This document shows positions 53,267-63,090 of a DNA stretch of 64,000 bases, piece by piece. The notes beneath the pieces were generated by a model. The model did not search any database, was not told the origin of the DNA, and saw only the letters and a list, made by a program, of their open reading frames with translations. The number at the start of each line of letters is the position of its first letter. The stretch's first letter is position 1. The DNA comes from Ailurus styani (taxonomy: Eukaryota > Chordata > Mammalia > Carnivora > Ailuridae). A program made the translations under genes and the position numbers. The stretch spans positions 1,441,776-1,505,775 of the forward strand of contig LNAC01000233.1 in the NCBI GenBank assembly GCA_002007465.1. The letters are read 5' to 3'.

Positions 53267-53315
53267 AAAACTATGATGGTTGGCTCTGACCCTCTTCCAT
53301 AGTTTAGAACCACTG

Positions 53316-53990
53316 CTGTTAATTCGTTTAAAAGAATGTTTCCAAAGATACAACTGATCTGGGGCCATTATTTGAGTTTTCACGTGGATTACCGTCACTG
53401 TTTTAGGTATTCTGAATGAGATTGAAAAGGATGTTTTTGCATCATGCATATTCAATCTGAAGAATCATGTTGATAATTTAGAATAGCATTTAAGTTGTCA
53501 TATGACTCTTCCCCAGTACCTTTCTCCTAAGTTCATTTTACCACAAGAGTTTCCTTTTCTGGGTCACAACATGAGCTAGGATTTTTTTTTTCCTGGCAGA
53601 AATAACATACTAAGATTATTTAATTTTTTTCACTTGGGATGACTGTAAGAAGTACTCAGATTAGAAGGCTTCGTTATAATAGGATAAGACTCAGCTCTGT
53701 AGCTATTAGTGATTCATGAGTCTATTTGAAAAATCAATGGTGAAACTATTAGAGTCTCTGCTGGAAGTGTTTGGATTTTTCATTTTTTGAGTATCTGGGA
53801 TAACTCCATGAATTACAAAGGAACTCTGACCTCTAGAACACCTGCAAAGAGATTCCAAGAAATTGTTGTTGGAGAAACTTGGAAACCTAGGGAACATCAG
53901 TGGGAAAAAAGAAGAGAAACTTGCTAGAGTTCTAGGTTGAGAGTTTCTCGATACAGAGAAATGCCAAAACGTTTTACTACGGAGAGTGGA
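53316..53990. other. Unassigned intergenic DNA
   Basis: No repeat or gene recognised. The minus frame at 53706-54068 ends in SINE-derived text and is chance. Confidence 0.4.
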
Positions 53991-54003
53991 AAGAATGTCA
54001 AGC

Positions 54004-54248
54004 CTTGTGATCTGAGCTGAAATCAAGAGTTGGATGCTTGACCGACTGAGCCACTCAGGTGTGCCCAAATTGCCTTTATTTTCTAAAAGTGGTGTAATGT
54101 TACTATATCATTAAAGAACCAACAGTGTGATAATTTGGCAGTTGTCTTGTGGGAAAAGCAGTTGTAATTTTTAGCCTCCCAAGTGTATAAAATGTCCTTC
54201 GTAAGAAGTTATGTGAATAAAACACAACTTTGTTGTTAAAAAAAAAAA
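54004..54248 (+). pseudogene. Retrocopy of a transcript 3' end with an antisense SINE
   Basis: AAGAATGTCAAGC lies at 53991-54003 and 54249-54261, a perfect 13-bp duplication. The insert ends ATGTGAATAAAACACAACTTTG then TTGTT and a run of A, so it is a polyadenylated RNA copy with an AATAAA signal. Its first part, about 54004-54066, is the head half of a CAN-SINE in antisense orientation (CTGAGCTGAAATCAAGAGTTG to CTGAGCCACTCAGGTG). The source was probably an mRNA or lncRNA 3' UTR containing a reversed SINE. The parent gene is unknown. Confidence 0.82.
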
Positions 54249-54352
54249 AAGAATGTCAAGCATTAACAAGAAACCTGAAATAGCCCCTGAGGGTGTAAGC
54301 TTGGGGTGGGGTGGGGGGAGGGAATCACGTGACTTCTCTGAACTCTGCCTTT

Positions 54353-54590
54353 CGCAGCATTTTATTCTTTTCTTTTCTATTTTTTTTCCAGAGAGAGAGA
54401 AAGAGAGAGAGCAAGAGAGAGAGAGAGAGAGAGAGAGAGGAGGAGGAGGGGAAGAGGGAGAGAAAATCTTAAGCAGGCTCCATGCCTAGCATGGAGCCCA
54501 ATGCAGGGCTCAATCTACTGACCCTGAGATCATGACTTGAGCCAAAATTATGTGTCAGATGCCTAACTGACTGAACCACCCAGGTGCCCC
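54353..54590 (-). mobile_element. CAN-SINE with expanded (GA)n
   Basis: GA repeat at about 54405-54440, CAGGCTCCATGCCTAGCATG, CTGAGATCATGACTTGAGCC, CTGAACCACCCAGGTGCCCC. Target duplication TGAACTCTGCCTTT (54339-54352) and TGAACTCCGCCTTT (54591-54604), one mismatch. Confidence 0.95.
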
Positions 54591-54604
54591 TGAACTCCGC
54601 CTTT

Positions 54605-55149
54605 TAAATGAAGGGGTCTGCAAGGGCTCTTCTGTTCATCAAAGTTGTGAAAGATGTTTGAAAGGGCGAAAGAGATTTCTGGATGTCCTTTTAGTGGAAA
54701 TCTAGTCATTGTGTGAAGGGTCTCCCCAGGAGAGTCAGATTCTCTGGGGCTATAAGTATTTGATGTCTTTGCTCTATTTTGTAACTCTGTAGCAAGAGAA
54801 GCTGTGCCTTAAAGTTATCAGTTTATAAATTTATTGAGCTGCTGGGAAACCATAGGCTAGAAAACTACCAGACCCTAGCAAGGCAACTATAGATAAATAA
54901 GATAGGTTTGCAGTCAGTTCCTAGCCTAGGAAAAGAGTTGCATATCCCCATTGATAGAGTCTTCCTTTATCTGTGCGCCTACCAGCTTCTCCATCCTCAA
55001 ATCCACCCAGGAATAGGGAGTCAAAGAAGAAACATTATGCAAAATGGTCTGGTGGGCATGAAAACAACTGTGTGTATTTATAGTTCATGATTAAGTTTTG
55101 TGTGGTTAGACTTTTGGATTAATTACTGGGTAAATTTAATGAAGCTAGA
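54605..55149. other. Unassigned intergenic DNA
   Basis: No feature recognised. Confidence 0.35.
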
Positions 55150-55440
55150 TGGTAAGATTTGGTCAGCTTTTTAAGGACCTCATACTCCATATTAAAGAAA
55201 GCAGGTCTTATATACTATAAGTGGCAGGGCATCAGTGGGGATCTTTAAGCAAGAAAGAGACAGGATGTTACCCTCACCATTGATATAGAAGATGAGCAAA
55301 TGAGGAGAGAGTGGGGGCAGGACTATCCAGGTGAAAGCTGGCAGAGTTTTGAACTATGACAGTAGCTGTGGGAATGAGAAGGAAGGTAGGGGTTGAGGGA
55401 CATGCTTGGAAATGGAATTAACAGGATTGAATTAGAGAGG
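55150..55440 (+). repeat. Possible ancient interspersed repeat, family not named
   Basis: AAGCAAGAAAGAGACAGGATG, GACTATCCAGGTGAAAGCTGG and GAAATGGAATTAACAGGATTG resemble the downstream part of the repeat type at 28600-29030. Tentative. Confidence 0.35.
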
Positions 55441-56017
55441 AATAGTGCATTTGTGCATTTGAAGGAAAGTATTATGAGCTTTCTATATTGTACCAATAGT
55501 AACTTCCCTATTGGTAGTCAAGAACATAAGAAAAGTAAGTTGTGAAAACAGGATGGGCGAGTTGGGAATGATTTTAGCTATATACGTGATTTGAGACATA
55601 ACTTAAGAATTATGATTATGAAGCAAATTTACATTTGTATACTTATTTATAATTTTAAATAATATTCAAAGTTTTTATAATTGTGAGCTGATATTTTTAT
55701 AGTATTACATTTTTGTCTTTTATGGGGGGGAAATGCCACTCTTGTCAGCATCATGAATGTATAATGTGGATTAGGCAAGATGTGTGTATGTGTGGTTCTT
55801 TTCACAATGAGGGCATACACAGTTGTCCTCTGATTTGCAGGGGGAGCTTCTGTAGATTGGTCTTTCCCCGTTGATGGTTCTGTGGGAAACCTATAAGCTC
55901 CTCATTTCTGGGATCTTCCCCAATGGTCACACCATGATTTGTGAGGACTGTTTCTCAAGGTCATTATTGGAGGCATTCTGAGAATGGGTACACCGTTCAT
56001 CATGGTACCCAAGCCTT
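55441..56017. other. Unassigned intergenic DNA
   Basis: No feature recognised. Confidence 0.35.
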
Positions 56018-56095
56018 TAAACAGTCTCTACCACAGAGTACTTAATCAATAAATGGTGCTTCAGTGAATGGATGGTTGAATGAAAGGGCACATTC
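56018..56095 (+). repeat. L2 3' tail fragment
   Basis: CACAGAGTACTTAATCAATAAA then TGGTGCTTCAGTGAATGGATG and GTTGAATGAAAGG resemble the L2 end GTGCTCAATAAATGTTTGTTGAATGAATG. Confidence 0.6.
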
Positions 56096-57424
56096 AAGTC
56101 ATTAAAGCTTATGGAGAGCAATATACTTGCAGTACTGATGGACCTTCTGAAAGAAAGTCAGCATTTGATATTTGTATCTGCATTGTGTCCTTGAGGGTCG
56201 CTCACATGTGACTTGGGTTTTGAAAGTGCAAAAGAAGTAGGACAGAAGGTGTGCAAAAATTCACATCTTAAACAACCTTCTTGCCTTCTTCCCATAACCT
56301 CAGCTTCTCTGGTAGGCTTACTGATTACTTCCCTTGTATCTGAAATGTAAATATCAACCCTCCCTCCCATCTATGTGATCATTGGCTAAAGAGGCTTATG
56401 GAAAACCAGTCTAGAATACATATAGTTGTCTAAAACCAAACTACCTTGAAGTCAAATACCTAGAGTCACCTACTGATTACCAGCAGGTCTTATTTCACCT
56501 TTGATCCCAAAGGGATATGGTCAATTTCCTAAGGCTTGCAATACATTTGAAATCCTTAAGTGATGGACTGTTCTTATATTGTTTTACATGCTTTGGGCAA
56601 TCTCACAAATGTGCAAGACATAAAGACCACTCTTGACTATGAATATAAGAATAACTACTACTACTACTGATAATAATACAGATAGTAATCAACTACTAGT
56701 GGTAATAATCAAATTAACCCAAACATAAAATGACCTAAGAAAATACCCAGGGCATACACACTAAATGTCAGCTTCTTATAATTACCACCATAATAGTTAT
56801 ATTGTCTGAGAGTTTATTATGTGCAAGGTAGAGTCAGTTTTGCTATAATGTGACACAAGTGTTTTTAAAGACCAATGTGCTGTGCAAAATTGGCAGTAAC
56901 CCTCACAGAGCTCATGGAGAAAATGAGTTTCAGGGCACAACACTCAAAAACTTCATCAGTGACACATTAAAAAAAACAAAGGAATGTAATAAGATGGTAG
57001 TTTTTTTACACATTTCAAAGCTTAAGAAGTGCTAAATAAGTGTGACATTCTAACTTGGAAAAGACTGATGTTTGCTTGTGGAAGCAGGTACTGAAAGGCT
57101 GCAGCTTGTGAGTCACTGAGGAGGGGTGGGAGGAAGTTTCCTTGAAATCTGATGGACAGTTGTCATATGAGATGAGGATGGCTTGGCTGCTGACCCATGG
57201 CGAACTAAGGTAATTATGGATGCCTGATGCATGCACATGTGTGCATTTAGTGTATTCCCTGCACAACTCAGTTTACCCGGATGTAGTTTTCTGTGTTAGT
57301 CTTGTGTTTCACACAGACAAAACTGCATAAGCAGCAGGAAAGTCTTGTGCTCAAATTGTTCCTCACAAACCAATTGCATCAGAACAAATCTGCATTTCCA
57401 AAACAAGCATTCTAGATGAGCTGA
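56096..57424. other. 1.3-kb stretch with no recognised repeat
   Basis: A short (ACT)n run lies at about 56653-56669. Open frames under 85 codons lack motifs. Confidence 0.45.
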
Positions 57425-57585
57425 CTGTTCTAGTTTAAGTGCGTTATCTATATGAACTTATTTAATCATCCCATCACCCTTTCGGTTTGGTCCTATTATT
57501 GTTCCCATTTCTTTGATGAGGAGACTGAGGCAAAGAGAGGTTGAATAATCTGATCAAGATCAAAACTTAGTAAGTGATAAAACCA
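57425..57585 (-). mobile_element. MIR
   Basis: TATTTAATCATCCCATCACCC, TTCCCATTTCTTTGATGAGG, AGACTGAGGCAAAGAGAGGTT, AGTAAGTGATAAAACC: MIR read in reverse. Confidence 0.87.
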
Positions 57586-57587
57586 TT

Positions 57588-57614
57588 ATATTATACTATA
57601 CTATACTATACTAT
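57588..57614. repeat. (ATACT)n microsatellite
   Basis: About five pentanucleotide units, directly after the MIR. Confidence 0.9.
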
Positions 57615-58304
57615 TATTGTCTTTCAACGTTAAATGTTAATAATAACATGTTTAATGAGAGAATTGTTTCAATCAGACTGTTGGAGTGGAAAACTTTCAA
57701 TAATTCTTACTGTCTGATAATCATTGTGTCTCACCTAAATCTCTCATGTTGTAGTTTTAGTCTGTTTTTCTGCTATCTCCTTTGTCAAGCTGGGGAATGT
57801 CAAGTCACAGTGTAGTACATTACTGCTCCTTAAGTAATTAAGGTCCAGTTGAAACTCGTGCAGTCAGTCTTGTTTAGTGCTTAGCATGTACTCAGCACCA
57901 AGCTACACTTTCTCTTCCATCACTGATAATTATGCTAAAAATAATATTTGGTGAAGTCTAATCAATGGGGTTCCAATCATACTGTAAACACACTGCTCCA
58001 TTAGTATTAGAAATGTTTATTGCTTTGTGTATTTCATTAGTGTCCCTGGTTCCTCCTCATTACACAAACTCTTTATGAAATAGAAATATTTAATATAAAA
58101 CATCTTGAATGCTTTCTGTCTTTAAGGAGTAGCATTTTAGGTTGCTAAGTAGGCACTTAATTCATATTCCATTGAGAGTTGGTGGCAAACGTGAAAGAAT
58201 GAATAACTAATGACACTTTGAATGGGCTTTTTGCTACAACAGTGGCTAAAGCTTGGCTGAGTGAGAGGTGGGAGAGGGTTATGGAATCAGCTTTGGCTGT
58301 ACAG
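57615..58304. other. Repeat-free block, possible conserved non-coding DNA
   Basis: No repeat recognised. At 57770-58070 TAAT-type words cluster (CCTTAAGTAATTAAGG at about 57830-57844, CTGATAATTATGC, CTAATCAATGGGG). Such clusters are common in constrained enhancers, but here this is only an impression. Confidence 0.3.
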
Positions 58305-58490
58305 CTGGCTGGACTTGGTTCAGATTTTAATTCTTCCATTTGTTAGCTGTGTGATCATGGCTAAACCACTTAATTCTCTGAGTTTCAGTTTCTTCATTTG
58401 TAAAAAAATACCCTTTGTCATATTATGAATTAATGAGCTAAATCACATTACATACTTAATACATAATGGGTGATTAATAAATCACTGGCC
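58305..58490 (+). mobile_element. MIR
   Basis: CTTCCATTTGTTAGCTGTGTG, ATCATGGCTAAACCACTTAA, GAGTTTCAGTTTCTTCATTTG, then ATAATGGGTGATTAATAAATC. Confidence 0.88.
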
Positions 58491-58859
58491 AAGGATGGAG
58501 GACTCTGCAGTCCACCAAGAGACATCTAATCCTGGGTTGTTAGTCTGAGTAAAGCAAACCTGAGGTTGAAGCCAAGTTGTGGACCACGTGCTGGGAGGTA
58601 TAAGAGCTAGAGAAGGGGCTAAACAAACGGGCCATAAAGACAGAGAAGAGAGAGGTCAGAGCAGCAAGCCGAGGTGGACTAAGGCTGTAGACAAGGGCTG
58701 GGTCAAGAGAAAATCTCTTCAACATGGAGTTCCAGCCACCGATTCCTTTTTCTATACCTAAGTACAGTTTTAATACATAGAATGTAAGACAGGAAGAGCG
58801 AAGCTTCATGTAATCTATGGGCTTTAGTTAATAACAATGTATTCTTATTATTAGGTCAT
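58491..58859. other. Unassigned intergenic DNA
   Basis: No repeat recognised. Frames of 60-89 codons on opposite strands overlap. Confidence 0.35.
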
Positions 58860-59008
58860 TGTCTACTTAACAGATGTACCAAAAGAATGCAAAATGCTAA
58901 TAACTGGGGAAATTGGACTGCAGAAGGGGTACATGGCAATTGTTTGTACTTTCTGCTTAATCCTTTTTCAAATGGAAAAACAGCTCATAAAATAAAGTCT
59001 CTTATACC
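58860..59008 (+). mobile_element. Old L1 3' terminus
   Basis: AATGCTAATAACTGGGGAAAT, AGGGGTACATGGCAATTGTTT, GTACTTTCTGCTTAATCC and CATAAAATAAAGTCT resemble the terminal 3' UTR of ancient L1. Confidence 0.55.
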
Positions 59009-59190
59009 TAAAAAAAGTTTCAGTTGTTGTAGGTCTCTTTTTCCAAGCTTCCTTTTTCTTTAGCTCCCTTTACCCTTTCCCTTTGAGCCCTCCTGACCCC
59101 CACCTGCCAAGACTGGCCCAGCATATCTCCCAGTTTGCTTAGAGGTGGGAGGCAAGAGGGCTGGAGTGTGCATTTCACTTGGTGTTTGAC

Positions 59191-59238
59191 ACCCTTTTTT
59201 TTTATTGGGGGGGATGAGCAGTGGGGAGGGGCAGAGGA

Positions 59239-59291
<53 letters not shown>

Positions 59292-59389
59292 CAGACTCTC
59301 TACTGAGCAGGACACTTGATCCCAGGACCTGGAGATCATGACCTAAGCCAAAGGCAGATGCCCAAATGACTGAGCCACCTAGGCACCCC
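59191..59389 (-). mobile_element. CAN-SINE with (GA)24
   Basis: T-rich tail at 59191-59205, GA array 59242-59289, GACCTGGAGATCATGACC, GACTGAGCCACCTAGGCACC. GTGTTTGAC on the left (from about 59182) and TGTTTGATT on the right (from 59390) suggest a short target duplication. Confidence 0.92.
59242..59289. repeat. (GA)24 microsatellite inside a SINE
   Basis: A pure dinucleotide array replaces the normal GA-rich section of the SINE. Confidence 0.95.
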
Positions 59390-59667
59390 TGTTTGATTCT
59401 TAACTGTTCCTGCAACCCACATTCTCCTGGTGATGGTGATGGGGGCACATGAGCTGAGTTCACCAACTCTAAAGGCAGTCAATTTGGCAGCTCAGAGCCT
59501 GGGTTCCAGAGATGACAGACCTCTGGTCACCCACCACCTCTTTCTATGTCCACAGACAAGTCTGAGCCTTTTGTTTTCTCACCTGAAAATGAGCCAATAT
59601 TGAGGCTCTTAGGAGAATGAAAGGAAACAGCGTGGGAAATACTTTATGTAGTATTTGCTACATAGGT
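59390..59667. other. Unassigned intergenic DNA
   Basis: No feature recognised. Confidence 0.3.
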
Positions 59668-60200
59668 AAGTGCTTGTTTCAGTTATCCATGCTGCGTAAT
59701 AAACCACTCCAGAGCTTCCTGGCTTAAAACAATGATTTATGTCTTCTCACAGGTCTGGGGGCCAGGCATTCAGGCAGGGTTTTTGGGCCACACCTAACGT
59801 CAGGTGGGGTCACTCACTTGGCCGCATTCAGCTGGTAGCCAAGCTGAGCTGGAAGGTCCAGGAGGGCTTTTTGCATGCTCCTATGCCTCTGTGCTCCTCC
59901 CACCTGTTACAACCCACCTCCCTTGCTCTTCCTCACAGCATGGCACGGGCTCAGGATAGTAGGGTTTCTTCCATGCTGACGAGTTTCTGAGAGCAAGAGA
60001 GGAACTGGCCAGCCCTCTTGAAGGCTAAGGCCCAAATTTCACAGGGCCACTCCACCACAGTCTGTTGGACAAAGGAAGTCACAAAGCCGGCTCTGATTTA
60101 AGGGGAGGGGAGATAGCCTCCTTCCTTGAGTGGGAGGGTGGTGTGTGTCTACAGGAGAACAAGAATTGTGGCGGCCATCTTTGGAGACAACCACAGTGCT
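59668..60200. repeat. Ancient LTR/MER-type repeat
   Basis: GTTATCCATGCTGCGTAATAA, ACCACTCCAGAGCTTCCTGG, CTTAAAACAATGATTTATG, GTCACTCACTTGGCCGCATTC and AGTCACAAAGCCGGCTCTG match a common old mammalian repeat whose name I cannot fix. The stretch at 61530-61800 is related. Confidence 0.5.
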
Positions 60201-60639
60201 CAAATTATTACTTTCCTATGAATTGGTTTGTCTTCTCGCATAACAGGCACCCCTTTATCTCCTACAGCTAAACAGCATATTGTGAGGCAGAGAGGTATCC
60301 CAGTTGCTGTGGGAAGTAAAGTATGGGTGTGGCCAAGGCACTGATACAACCTGGCCATTGTAGCACCTTTTAATGTGGAAAGGGCTCAGTACATCTTTAG
60401 TACTGTCCTGTCAATATATGTCCTCACATAAGCATATCACCTGCTGTGTATTTTATGCCACGTCATGAGATTATTTTGAGGCGTTTTTAGAAATCACTAA
60501 GATGAACACACATGCATTATTTGAATGTGTCATTTTGCATTTTTACTGACTGTAGAAAACCTTCTATTAACACCTTAAAAAAAGAAAACTTGAGGCCTCG
60601 CTGGCTTCTCTGTTTGAGTTTTTGTGTTTTTTTTTCTCC
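60201..60639. other. Unassigned intergenic DNA
   Basis: No feature recognised. Confidence 0.35.
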
Positions 60640-60870
60640 TTTTGACTAGTGTGTCCTTTGTACCTCCTCTCCTCTTCCCTTCGGTGGGCAAAAGAGCACT
60701 TACTTATCTTTCAAGACCGTTTATACATCACTTCATTTATGAAGCCCCTATTGACACACCTGCCACCAAGTAGACCTGGATCACTCCCTCTTTTGTGGCC
60801 TCACTGTATCCTGAAAGCTTCCACCTTATAATCATAATTTTTATTGCACTAACATATTTATAAAGGCTAA
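60640..60870 (+). repeat. Probable L2 3' region
   Basis: TTATCTTTCAAGACCGTTTAT, TTATGAAGCCCCTATTGACAC, CACTCCCTCTTTTGTGGCC, TAATTTTTATTGCACTAACA resemble L2 text with the usual lymph-node of CT-rich words replaced by divergence. Confidence 0.45.
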
Positions 60871-60884
60871 CCAGGTCACCATAT

Positions 60885-61140
60885 GGCTGCTGGCACAGGG
60901 AAACAAATTCCTAAGTGCCTACCATGTGGGGAATATAAAGAGGCATAAGATGAATCCTTTGCTCTTGGGGGCTTATCATTGATTGGAGGAGGAGGTGGCA
61001 ATAAAATACGTATTTCAAACACAATCATAATTTCAGGGCTAGAGATCTGGACACGGTATATGGAAGAGCTTTAATTGCTCAAGTGGGAGTTTCATTTGGC
61101 AGAATACTAGGAAGGTTCCCTAAGAAAGGTTTTGCTTCCC
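60885..61140 (+). repeat. Possible ancient interspersed repeat, family not named
   Basis: TAAGTGCCTACCATGTGGGG, ATAAGATGAATCCTTTGCTC, TTGGGGGCTTATCATTGATTG and GGAAGGTTCCCTAAGAAAGG follow the layout of the repeat at 28600-29030. Confidence 0.4.
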
Positions 61141-61529
61141 AATGCAGGTAGATTTGAGAAGTATCACTATAATGATGTCACCTCCCAACTGTAGTCTTTG
61201 TCGTTTTGGTGCTAGATGGGGGGCCCCATGCCTAAGCTATATGACCTCAGAAGTGAAGAGGGTTACAACCCACATTTACTTAGAGCAGATGTGCATTCCC
61301 AATAGATAAGGGATTTCTCACTGTGTGGTAAGACTGTGGGGTTCCTAGTTAGGGCCAGGGCTTCTCAGACCTTCGTAAGGTGGGCTAAGGGCCCCGCTTG
61401 AGACTGTTCAGTTTCCTTGCAGGGCAGAGAGGTACTTTCACGTGGAAGAAAAAGACAGATGAAAAAAACATTCGAGGAAATGAAAATTACCCTTGAACTC
61501 CCCTTTACCTGATGGGCTACTCTAACAGC
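61141..61529. other. Unassigned intergenic DNA
   Basis: No feature recognised. Confidence 0.3.
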
Positions 61530-61800
61530 TAGATTACTAGGTTACGCTGTTGTAACAGATTATCCCCAAATTTCAGTGGCTTATAAAACAAAGGTTTACT
61601 TCCCACTGACATGACATGTCAACTTCTGCTTGCCTGTGGCTCTGATGTATGGGTCTTCTTCATGCCAGGATCCAGAATGACTGAAGAAGAAGTGCCTTTC
61701 CTGAACTGGGTAATATGGGGACCGAGGGACAAATAGGATGGTGGAACCACATGACAACTCCTAAGGCTTCTATTGGAAGTGGCAGGTGCCTATCTACCCA
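61530..61800. repeat. Ancient LTR/MER-type repeat
   Basis: ACGCTGTTGTAACAGATTATC, CCCAAATTTCAGTGGCTTAT and TGGAACCACATGACAACTCC resemble the repeat at 59668-60200 (GCTGCGTAATAAACCACTCC, TGGCTTAAAACAA). More diverged. Confidence 0.42.
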
Positions 61801-62109
61801 TATTCAACTGGTCAAAGCAGGTCCTATGGTTAGTTGGTGAAGTATAATCTTGCGGAGAGGAGCAGCAAATGACAGGAACGATAAAAAAAAATCTGTCACA
61901 GCTACACCAAGCCCGAAGACTAAACGGTGATGATCGGAAGGCAAAGACTGAGAAGAGGTCAAACCAAAGCAGGCTCATAAACAAAACTATAAGCAGGCAA
62001 AATATGAGATTAATCTGATAAGAAAAAAATATGAAAGAATCTGAACTTCTCCCTCTAACAGCAAAGCTTGAAAGCTTCAGAAATCAAAATGTACATCATG
62101 AGGAAAATT
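61801..62109. other. Unassigned DNA upstream of a candidate LTR
   Basis: A-rich, no frame. It could be degenerate internal retroviral sequence, but I see no protein match. Confidence 0.3.
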
Positions 62110-62561
62110 TTGATGTTGTGAAATTTAATAAAGGGAAGCCTCATTAGAATGGAGTTAGGAGGCCAGAGGGGGAAGCACAGAAATGGGGAGCCTTATCTCT
62201 CAAATGTCTATTATAGGAAGAATTGTCAATTACAGACTTGAGAAGAATTGTCAACAAGAAAGAATCAACAATTACAGGCCCTAGTAGGGAATGATGTCCA
62301 TTGTATCTCCTACAAGAAAGGAACCACCCCTGCAACTCAGCCAATGAGAAACATTATCACCTTAACTCCTGCTTTTCTCCAATGGGCTTTCATTCAAAAC
62401 AAACCCTTCCAACCTCCTCCTTCTTCTACATAAAATAATAGCCTTTTCCTTTATTTGCTGGACTTGCCTCTGGTTTTGCCATAGCTTACATGTTCTGAAT
62501 TGCAATTCTATGATATTCCTGAATAAACCTATTTTTGCTGGTAAAATAGGCGACTGCTTCA
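62110..62561 (+). mobile_element. Candidate solo LTR
   Basis: The 450-bp unit starts near TGATGTTGTGAAATTTAATAA and ends near GCGACTGCTTCA. It contains CCAAT-type boxes (CAGCCAATGAG, TCTCCAATGGG), a TATA-like CATAAAATAATAG at 62430-62442 and a polyadenylation signal in CTGAATAAACC (about 62519) near the end. The order matches a retroviral U3-R-U5. AATTT before and TTTTT after are a poor 5-bp duplication. Confidence 0.5.
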
Positions 62562-62784
62562 TTTTTAAGGTTAACAATGTCTTTATTGACAAAACAACTA
62601 TCAGACTAACAAACTAAACCAAAGAAACATCTTACTTCAATCATAATCCCATTGAAGCACACTGTTTTTTGAGTAATCTAGATTGGTCTTGGCAGGTCAC
62701 GGAGGTACTTGTTGGAGAAATAGATTCACAGTGAGCACTTCCATGATTTGGCATCATTACTTGACAATGCTTGAAATGCTGTTT

Positions 62785-63090
62785 GCTCATTCACTGTGCT
62801 CTAAAGCCTATTCATCCTTTTACATTTGCCTTAGAAGCCATCTTTTCTAAGAAACTTTTCTCGATCATTCCCATCAGTATGAATTGCATCTTTCTTAGAT
62901 GTACTGGTGCTTGCATCTCTATTAAATATATTGCCTTTATTATAGTTAATTATTGACTCCTCGTCCCCTCCGTCCCCCCAATCCCAAGAGAACTGTGAAT
63001 TCCCTGTAGGCAGAAGGAGTGTTACTCATTTTGGGGTCTCCCACAGTGCACAATATAGAGCAGTGCACGTGAAGGAATATAATTCACTGT
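62785..63090 (+). mobile_element. L2 3' end
   Basis: GAAGCCATCTTTTCTAAGAAA, TTTTCTCGATCATTCCCATC, AGAACTGTGAATTCCCTGTAG, GGGGTCTCCCACAGTGCAC and GTGCACGTGAAGGAATATAA follow the L2 terminal order. Confidence 0.7.

Larger units (their letters stand above)
52767..53315 (+). mobile_element. MER5A-like hAT-Charlie element split by two SINEs
   Basis: The left part CAGTGATTTTTATCCCTGC (52767) to GAGCTTTTAAAAACAATGATG and the right part CTCTGACCCTC to TTTAGAACCACTG (53315) together have MER5A termini, CAGTGRTTT and its inverse. The SINE pair lies between them. This is the oldest layer at this locus. Confidence 0.72.
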
